A stretch of DNA of 64,000 nt from Streptomyces antibioticus (GTDB lineage: Bacteria; Actinomycetota; Actinomycetes; Streptomycetales; Streptomycetaceae), in the NCBI RefSeq assembly GCF_001514065.1, contig NZ_KQ948433.1, positions 163,072 through 227,071 of the forward strand. The letters are read 5' to 3'. Made by a program: the position numbers and the translations under genes. Positions 58,083-64,000 of the stretch are shown piece after piece (within the stretch, counting starts at the first letter, position 1; each line of letters begins with the position of its first letter). The notes beneath the pieces were generated by a model. The model was not told where the DNA came from. It was given only the letters and a program-made list of their open reading frames with translations, and searched no databases.

Positions 58083-58441
58083 AGTGTTTGAACCGTCCTG
58101 GTTCTGTGGTGCGGCGACCGGGGGCTGGATCTGACCCCCGCAATCGCACTGTAGGCATCGGCGGGTGCCAGAAAAATGCTGTGTTTGTGTCGTCCGACTG
58201 CCGCGCCTGTACCAGGCGAACACGTGTGATTAAGAGGTGGGGCAAGAACACCGTCTCACCTGCGCCTTTCGTCTACGGACCAGCGATTCCCCGTCCTTAC
58301 AGGATCCAAACAAACGCCACACATGAGTCGTATGTCACGTGCCGTGGAGCCGCCTTGACCGAAACGCAATGTGTGCACCTGACGGGCATTAAATACGTGT
58401 GTGAGACTGCCGCCCTGAAACCACCGGAAAGGCATGACTCC
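58083..58441. other. Divergent intergenic stretch between ECF and cupin genes
   Basis: No gene is seen. It must hold the promoters of the ECF sigma factor and the cupin. A TTAAATA-like -10 element lies near 58390, but I cannot match a -35 box with confidence. Confidence 0.4.
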
Positions 58442-58879
58442 ATGCGTAAGAATCTGCTGCGGCTGGGTGTCGCCGTCGCTGCCGCCGCCGGACTGTCCTT
58501 CGGCGCGGGCACCGCCTTCGCCACCCCGGCCGGGCCGGGCGTGACCGGCAAGATCATCTCCCAGACCACCCTCGGCGACACGGACTACGTCCTGCGTCAG
58601 ATCACCATCCCTCCGGGGCAGAGCACCGGGTGGCACTACCACGACGGAACCCTGTACGGCTTTGTCCAGCACGGCACGCTGAGCCACTTCGACTCCGACT
58701 GCCGCACCGACGGCGTCTACCGAGCCGGCCAGTCGCTGACCGAGCCGTCCGGCGCCGACCACGTGCACATCGGCCGCAACCTCGGCAAGACCGACATCGT
58801 CCTGGACGTGCTGTACGTGCTGCCGCACGGCGCCCCGCTGTCGGAAGACGCCCCCAACCCGGGCTGCGACTTCCAGTAA
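58442..58879 (+). CDS. Secreted cupin-domain protein
   Basis: The 145-residue product has a Sec signal peptide (MRKNLLRLGVAVAAAAGLSF, then cleavage near TAFATPAG). A single cupin barrel follows. Its motif 1 is STGWHYHDGTLYGFVQHGTL, with metal-binding HYH; the later His is in DHVHIGRN. Such small exported cupins bind metal ions, but the reaction is not known. GGAAAGG lies 8-9 nt before the ATG. It is transcribed away from the ECF sigma gene and could be one of its targets. That is position-based inference only. Confidence 0.83.
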   Translation: MRKNLLRLGVAVAAAAGLSFGAGTAFATPAGPGVTGKIISQTTLGDTDYVLRQITIPPGQSTGWHYHDGTLYGFVQHGTLSHFDSDCRTDGVYRAGQSLTEPSGADHVHIGRNLGKTDIVLDVLYVLPHGAPLSEDAPNPGCDFQ

Positions 58880-58899
58880 ACCTCCGCGATCCCGTACGT

Positions 58900-58933
58900 C
58901 GAGCCCGCCACGGCAGTACACGTGGCGGGCTCG
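58900..58933. terminator. Bidirectional terminator, cupin and MEKHLA genes
   Basis: CGAGCCCGCCACG (58900-58912) pairs perfectly over 13 bp with CGTGGCGGGCTCG (58921-58933), 8-nt loop, between convergent genes. Confidence 0.87.
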
Positions 58934-58960
58934 GCCCATGTCGGATCGTGAGTCGGAGCG

Positions 58961-59425
58961 TCACATGTCCGCCGGCGTCCAGGAGCGGAACACCGCCGCC
59001 TGACCGTGGATCCGCCCCTCGCCGTCCAGCAGATCCCACATGGTCACGTCCTCTATCCAGAACGGTTCGCCGCTCCTGCCGATCCGTATCCCTCGGTAAC
59101 CGGTGGCGTAGTGATGCTCGGTCACAGCGCGGACGAAGGCGTCACGGTCTGCCTGGCTGTCCGGCCGCGCCGATAGGCGCGAGGGCAGGCCGACGAATTC
59201 GTCCCAGGAGTAGCCGAAGCAGCCCTGTGCGGTGCTGTTGGCGTAGATGAACTGCGGGTCGGCGGAGGTGTCGTGCGCCAGCCGCCCGAACGGGGCTCGC
59301 TCGTACAGCCACCGCGCAGCGTCCGGTTCGGACTTCCCCGCACTGGGGCACAGGGGCTCGCCCACCAGGCGCAGATGGCTGGAGAAGATCAGTTCGGCGA
59401 AGTCGCCGTCAAGGGGTGTCATCAC
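58961..59425 (-). CDS. MEKHLA (PAS-like) domain protein
   Basis: The 154-residue product is one MEKHLA domain. It reads ELIFSSHLRLVGEPL, then WLYERAPFGRLAHDTSADPQ and FIYANSTAQGCFGYSWDEF. It continues with LPSRLSARPDSQADRDAF and GIRIGRSGEPFWIEDVTMW, and closes with GQAAVFRSW. This domain is PAS-like and is presumed to bind a small molecule. No output domain is attached, so it may act as a free sensor. The start may be the GTG at 59425 or the ATG at 59422; neither has a strong ribosome-binding site. It is unlinked to obvious partners. Confidence 0.8.
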   Translation of the reverse strand: MMTPLDGDFAELIFSSHLRLVGEPLCPSAGKSEPDAARWLYERAPFGRLAHDTSADPQFIYANSTAQGCFGYSWDEFVGLPSRLSARPDSQADRDAFVRAVTEHHYATGYRGIRIGRSGEPFWIEDVTMWDLLDGEGRIHGQAAVFRSWTPADM

Positions 59426-59616
59426 CGTTCACATGTCTCTTTGTCCGGGGACGGCTGTGAGTTGCTCCAGGGGTTTCTTTCTCGTCAAGAGCCTTGACAG
59501 GAAAGTGTCCGCCCGAACAGCCTATGGCAACGTTGTCAGATCGCGGAGACCGCTTCCGCGTGCCCACCGACGCTCACGCCACCGCTCACTCACACGCTGT
59601 GATGGGACGATCACAC

Positions 59617-62600
59617 ATGGCCGATCAGTCGAGCCTTCCTCGACACACCTCCCGGCGCACCGTTGTCGCCGCGGGCTCCACCTTGCTGGCCGGGTTCGGT
59701 CTGGGCACGGTGTTCGCCCCGCCCGTCGAAGCCGCCGACGCCACCGGCAGCAGCATCCCGTCCGCACCGGGTGAGATCGCCGCGTACCGTCCCGTCCGGG
59801 CCTCCTCGCAGGCCTACGCGCCCACCCCCGCCGGGTTCGTGGTGGACGCGCTCCCCCAGCCCGGCGTGCGCGGCACCGGTTGGCGGGCCGAGGCGGGCGA
59901 CCCGCAGTGGATCGAGGTGGACCTCCAGGCGGACTGCCGCGTCGACCGCGTCCGGCTGACCTTTGAAGCCGACGCGAGCGACCCGGTCTTCACGCCTCCC
60001 GACAGCGGCAACCCGCGCCAGGGCACCACGGGCAAGGAGATCCTCTCCAGCTACGCCCGCGAGTTCGTGGTGGAGACCTCCCGCGACCACACGACCTGGA
60101 CCAGCGTCTACCGCACCACGGCCGGCACCGGCGGAGTGGTGGACATCCCGCTGCCCAAGCCCGCGACGGCCCGCTGGGTCCGTATGACGGCCCGACTGCG
60201 CTCCAACCCCAACCCCCTGGGCCTGAACGGCTTCGAGGTCTACGGCACCGCCCCCGCCCACCGCTCGAAGGCCACCGGCTGGACCGACTGGGGCCTCCAC
60301 CACGGCGACGCGCCCGCCCTCACCGTCGCCGCCGACGGCACCGTGCCCCTGGAGTCGGGCTGGACGCTCACCCTGGACGACTGGGCAGACGGCGAGGGTG
60401 CGAGCCTTTCGCGCAACGGCCTCGACACCAGCCGCTGGCTGCCCGCGACCGTGCCCGGCACCGTCCTCACCTCCCTCGTCGATCAGGGCAAGCTGCCCGA
60501 CCCGGTCGCGGGCCTGAACAACCTGCGCATCCCGGAGGCTCTGTCCCGCCACTTCTGGTGGTACCGGCGCGCCTTCGACCTGCCGCGCGGTCTGCGCACC
60601 GGCCAGGGGCGGCACATCTGGCTGGAGTTCGACGGCGTCAACCACAAGGCCGAGATCTGGCTCAACGGACACGGAGCGGGCGAGGTGACCTTTCCCTTCG
60701 CCCGTTCCGCCCACGACATCACCCAACTCCTCGCCAAGGACGGCGCCAACGCGCTGGCCGTACGCGTCTCCCCCATGCCGACGCCCGGCAGCCCTGGCGA
60801 CAAGGGCCCGGCGGGCGAGGCCTGGGTGGACGCCGGAGCCAACACGATGAACCTCAACTCACCCACGTACCTGGCCTCTTCGGGCTGGGATTGGATGCCT
60901 GCCGTCCGCGATCGCGCGGCCGGCATCTGGAACCACGTACGCCTGAGATCGACCGGGCACATCGTCCTGGGCGACCCGCGCGTGGACACCGTGCTGCCCA
61001 GGCTGCCGGACCTGTCGGTCGCCGAGCTCACCCTGACCGTCCCGGTCCGCAACGCCGACTCCGCCGCCCACGAGGCCACCGTCACCGCCGAGTTCGGCGA
61101 TGTCCGGGTCTCGCGCACGGTCACCGTCCCGGCGGGCGCGGACATCGATGTCATCTTCACCCCGGACGCGTTCGCGGCCCTGCGAGTGCGCGCCCCCGAG
61201 CTGTGGTGGCCCAACGGCCTGGGCGAGCCCGCCCTCCACCACCTCACCCTCACCGCCCGCACCGGCGGCACCGAGAGCGACCGCCGCACCACCCGCTTCG
61301 GCATACGGCAGTTCGGCTACGCCTACGACACCCCGCTGAAGTTCACCCCGTCCTCCGACGCGTACACCCAGACCGTCCCGCTCGGCGCCCAGAAGGCCCG
61401 CCACGTCCGCGTCCGATGCCTGACCCGGACCACCGACTGGGGCAGCTCGCTGTGGGCGCTGTCGGTGTACGACAGCGCTCACCCCGACACCGACCTCGCC
61501 CTGCACGCCCCCGCCGAGGCCTCCAGCACCGACGAGGACAGCCACGCAGCCGCCAACGTCACCGACGGTGACGCGAGCACCCGCTGGTCCTCCGCCTTCG
61601 CCGACGACCAGTGGATACGCGTAGACCTCGGCGCGACGCAGACCTTCGACCGGGTGGACCTGGTGTGGGAGCGGGCCTATGCGCGCACCTTCGTCGTGCA
61701 GGTCTCGGCGGACGGCGAGCAGTGGACCGACGTCGCGTCCGTCGACAACACGGCCGTCCCGCTGCCCTTCAACAGTGGCGACGCCAGCCTACGGATCACC
61801 GACTTCGAGGCCCGTACGGCCCGTTACGTCAGGCTGTCCTGCGGCCTGCGCAACACCAGTTGGGGCAACTCGCTGTGGTCCCTCGCCGTCATCGACAGCG
61901 CGGAGCCGGGCACCGACCTCGCCCTGCACCGGCAGACCACCGCTTCCAGCGAGGAGGACGACCACCCGGCCGCGCACGCCACCGACGGCGACCCCGGCAC
62001 CCGCTGGTCCTCCGCGTACGAGGACCACCAGTGGCTCCAGGTCGACCTCGGCTCCAGCCGCCGCTTCGACCGGATCGCGGTCGTCTGGGAGCAGGCGTAC
62101 CCGAAGACGTACACCGTGCAGGTCTCCGACGACGGCGACACCTGGACCGATGTCACGACCGTCTCCAACACCCCCGACCCTCTGAAGATCAGCGTCAACG
62201 GCGTGCGGGTGCTGGTGCGCGGCGGGAACTGGGGCTGGGACGAGCTGCTGCGCCGGATGCCCGCCGAGCGGATGGACGCGGCGGTGCGCATGCACCGGGC
62301 GATGAACTTCACGATGATCCGCAACTGGGTCGGCAGCAGCAACCGCGAGGAGTTCTACGCCGCCTGCGACGCGCACGGCATCCTCGTCTGGAACGACTTC
62401 CCCAACGCCTGGGGCATGGACCCGCCGGACCACGAGGCGTTCCTGTCCGTGGCCCGCGACACCGTCCTGCGCTACCGCAGCCACCCGAGCATCGCGGTGT
62501 GGTGCGGCGCCAACGAGGGCAACCCACCGGCCGCGGTCGACGAGGGCATGCGCAAGGCGGTCCAGAGCCAGGCGCCGGACCTGCTCTACCAGAGCAACTC

Positions 62601-63699
62601 CGCCGGCGGTGTCGTCACCGGCGGCGGCCCGTACGGCTGGGTCGAGCCGGAGAAGTACTTCGACCCCGCCACCTACGGCAGCAAGGACTTCGGCTTCCAC
62701 ACCGAGATCGGTATGCCTGTCGTCTCCACCGCCGCCAGCACCCGCGCCATGCTCGGCGACGACGGCCCGGAGTGGCCGATCGGCGGCGCCTGGTACCACC
62801 ACGACTGGAGCGAGCGCGGCAACCAGGCCCCGCAGAACTACAAGGCCGCCATCGAGACCCGGCTGGGCGCCGCCCGCGACCTGGACGACTTCACGCGCAA
62901 GGCGCAGTTCGTCAACTACGAGAACTTCCGCGCCATGTTCGAGGCGTGGAACGCCCACCTCTGGGACAACGCCAGCGGGTTGATGCTGTGGATGTCCCAC
63001 CCGGCCTGGCACAGCACGGTCTGGCAGACGTACGACTACGACTTCGACGTCAACGGCGCCTACTTCGGCTGCCGCACCGCCTGCGAGCCCCTGCACGTCC
63101 AGGCCGACCCGGTGAAGTGGCAGGTCATCGCGGTCAACCACACCCGCGAAACACTGAAGCGGGCGACGGTCCGAGCGGAGACGTACGACCTGTCGGGCCG
63201 TCGTATCGCCGAGCCCCGACAAGTCCATGTGGATGTGGAACCGGCTGCCAAGGCGGTGGCCTTCACGGCGGCCCCCACAGCCGACCTGCCGGACCTGCAC
63301 CTGCTGCGCCTGACTCTGGAGGGCGCCGACGGCAAGCTGCTGTCCCGCAACACCTACTGGCGCTGCCGCACACCGCAGGCCCTGCGCGCCATCGACCAGA
63401 TCCGGCAGGCGAAGTTGTCGGCCTCACTCACCGGGGTGTCCCACGACGGAGACCGGCGTACGGTGACCGCCACAGTGCGCAACCGCGGTTCCATGGTCGC
63501 CGCCATGGTCCGGCTCTCCCTGCTGGACGAGAACGGTGACCGTGTCCTGCCGACCCTGTACGACGACAACTACCTGTGGCTGCTGCCCGGGGAGTCGCGC
63601 TTGGTGACGCTGTCGTGGCCCGCGTCCGCCCTGCCGTCGGGGCGGCCGAGGCTCAGGGCCGAGGGGTACAACACTCCCCCGGTCACCGTGCGCGGCTGA
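59617..63699 (+). CDS. Tat-exported GH2 exo-beta-glucosaminidase-like enzyme with discoidin modules
   Basis: The 1,360-residue product has a Tat-type signal (HTSRRTVVAAGSTLLAGFG). An F5/8-type (discoidin) module follows at about 55-210, then a GH2 sugar-binding domain (about 220-445, WLPATVPGTVL, FWWYRRAFDL), an Ig-like domain (to about 575), and a tandem discoidin insertion at about 575-855. The TIM barrel (about 860-1145) carries acid/base Glu in WCGANEGNPP (about 965) and nucleophile Glu in HTEIGMPVVS (about 1029). C-terminal Ig-like domains follow. The architecture matches CsxA-type exo-beta-D-glucosaminidases acting on chitosan, though other GH2 sugars are possible. The ATG at 59617 puts the twin Arg near the start; an ATG 15 nt earlier is an alternative. 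Discoidin modules would target cell-wall or environmental glycans. Confidence 0.85.
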   Translation: MADQSSLPRHTSRRTVVAAGSTLLAGFGLGTVFAPPVEAADATGSSIPSAPGEIAAYRPVRASSQAYAPTPAGFVVDALPQPGVRGTGWRAEAGDPQWIEVDLQADCRVDRVRLTFEADASDPVFTPPDSGNPRQGTTGKEILSSYAREFVVETSRDHTTWTSVYRTTAGTGGVVDIPLPKPATARWVRMTARLRSNPNPLGLNGFEVYGTAPAHRSKATGWTDWGLHHGDAPALTVAADGTVPLESGWTLTLDDWADGEGASLSRNGLDTSRWLPATVPGTVLTSLVDQGKLPDPVAGLNNLRIPEALSRHFWWYRRAFDLPRGLRTGQGRHIWLEFDGVNHKAEIWLNGHGAGEVTFPFARSAHDITQLLAKDGANALAVRVSPMPTPGSPGDKGPAGEAWVDAGANTMNLNSPTYLASSGWDWMPAVRDRAAGIWNHVRLRSTGHIVLGDPRVDTVLPRLPDLSVAELTLTVPVRNADSAAHEATVTAEFGDVRVSRTVTVPAGADIDVIFTPDAFAALRVRAPELWWPNGLGEPALHHLTLTARTGGTESDRRTTRFGIRQFGYAYDTPLKFTPSSDAYTQTVPLGAQKARHVRVRCLTRTTDWGSSLWALSVYDSAHPDTDLALHAPAEASSTDEDSHAAANVTDGDASTRWSSAFADDQWIRVDLGATQTFDRVDLVWERAYARTFVVQVSADGEQWTDVASVDNTAVPLPFNSGDASLRITDFEARTARYVRLSCGLRNTSWGNSLWSLAVIDSAEPGTDLALHRQTTASSEEDDHPAAHATDGDPGTRWSSAYEDHQWLQVDLGSSRRFDRIAVVWEQAYPKTYTVQVSDDGDTWTDVTTVSNTPDPLKISVNGVRVLVRGGNWGWDELLRRMPAERMDAAVRMHRAMNFTMIRNWVGSSNREEFYAACDAHGILVWNDFPNAWGMDPPDHEAFLSVARDTVLRYRSHPSIAVWCGANEGNPPAAVDEGMRKAVQSQAPDLLYQSNSAGGVVTGGGPYGWVEPEKYFDPATYGSKDFGFHTEIGMPVVSTAASTRAMLGDDGPEWPIGGAWYHHDWSERGNQAPQNYKAAIETRLGAARDLDDFTRKAQFVNYENFRAMFEAWNAHLWDNASGLMLWMSHPAWHSTVWQTYDYDFDVNGAYFGCRTACEPLHVQADPVKWQVIAVNHTRETLKRATVRAETYDLSGRRIAEPRQVHVDVEPAAKAVAFTAAPTADLPDLHLLRLTLEGADGKLLSRNTYWRCRTPQALRAIDQIRQAKLSASLTGVSHDGDRRTVTATVRNRGSMVAAMVRLSLLDENGDRVLPTLYDDNYLWLLPGESRLVTLSWPASALPSGRPRLRAEGYNTPPVTVRG

Positions 63700-63793
63700 G
63701 CCGCGGGCGCCCGGGAGCCGGGTGTGCCGCGTTCGTGGGGCGCGGTGCTCCCGGCGGGTGGGTCACCGCCCGCGCGGGGCGGCGGCCGGTAGG

Positions 63794-64000
63794 TCAGACG
63801 GCACGCTCGTAGCTCGCCCAGGCGATGTGGGACTCGTGCAGGGTCACGGCCACCTCGTGGATTCGCCGCGCGCCCTCCCCCAGCGCCCCCGCATGGATCG
63901 CCTCGACCAGGTGGTCGGCGATCACCTTGGCCAGGTACTCCGTCGAGGTGTTGATCTGCTGGAACCGCTCCTCGTCGTCGAGGTTGCGGTAGTTGAGCTC
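63794..64000 (-). CDS. queD: 6-pyruvoyl-tetrahydropterin synthase/QueD-like enzyme (partial)
   Basis: Only the last 68 codons are in the window; the gene continues past the right edge. The readable part has [35 protein letters not shown] and the C-terminal active-site block [19 protein letters not shown], matching the 6-carboxytetrahydropterin synthase family. QueD makes 6-carboxy-tetrahydropterin for queuosine or other 7-deazapurine products. Partners QueC and QueE are not in the window, so pathway assignment is inferred. Confidence 0.78.
   Translation of the reverse strand, partial: ELNYRNLDDEERFQQINTSTEYLAKVIADHLVEAIHAGALGEGARRIHEVAVTLHESHIAWASYERAV

Overview
The window is high-GC DNA with codon-position GC bias, divergent and convergent gene packing, Tat signals, an SsgA-like protein, an AfsR/SARP-type regulator, an ECF sigma factor, tandem ABC-F genes and actinobacterial cytochromes P450. 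Together these point to a Streptomyces chromosome, probably an accessory or arm-proximal stretch. I see no rRNA, tRNA, CRISPR array, integrase or transposase.

Layout. 0-7.7 kb: a MarR/MFS efflux pair, a pyruvate-oxidase-like TPP enzyme, a small conserved protein, a decayed cytochrome P450, a Dps protein, a CGNR zinc-finger regulator and an SRPBCC protein. 8-38.6 kb: a large secretion/effector locus resembling type VII secretion. Its centre is a 17.6-kb gene for a 5,852-residue protein with a WXG-like helical head, membrane segments, a large internal duplication, repeated beta-rich modules, a DUF3626-like region and a scabin/pierisin-like ADP-ribosyltransferase tail. Downstream and co-transcribed are a beta-helix/AAA+ ATPase fusion (overlapping by 4 bp) and a membrane-anchored ricin-type lectin. 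Divergent to it are two small secreted-type proteins, one of them WXG100-like. Beyond a shared terminator lie an EccC/EssC-type ATPase with three FtsK/SpoIIIE domains and a one-TM partner. EccB, EccD and mycosin are not in the window.

39-49 kb: metabolic and cell-surface genes (dienelactone hydrolase, Tat-exported M20 amidohydrolase, SsgA-like protein, Bax-inhibitor-1 protein, intact P450, NTF2-like protein, HdeD-like membrane protein, tannase/feruloyl esterase, and a molybdopterin oxidoreductase with its cytochrome b partner). 49.4-53.4 kb: two ABC-F proteins, the first behind a candidate leader peptide and hairpin, then a second CGNR regulator. 53.4-64 kb: a hemerythrin-domain protein, an unrecognised protein, the SARP, the ECF sigma factor, a cupin, a MEKHLA-domain protein, a large GH2 enzyme with discoidin modules, and the end of a QueD-like gene.

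A thread through the window is a 21-bp palindrome, GTCACC-N9-GGTGAC, present eight times and only in or next to promoter regions, including those of both CGNR/ABATE-family regulators. This looks like the operator of a small, apparently undescribed regulon that also covers the 64-residue protein, the Bax-inhibitor-like protein, the molybdo-oxidoreductase pair and the unrecognised gene next to the SARP.
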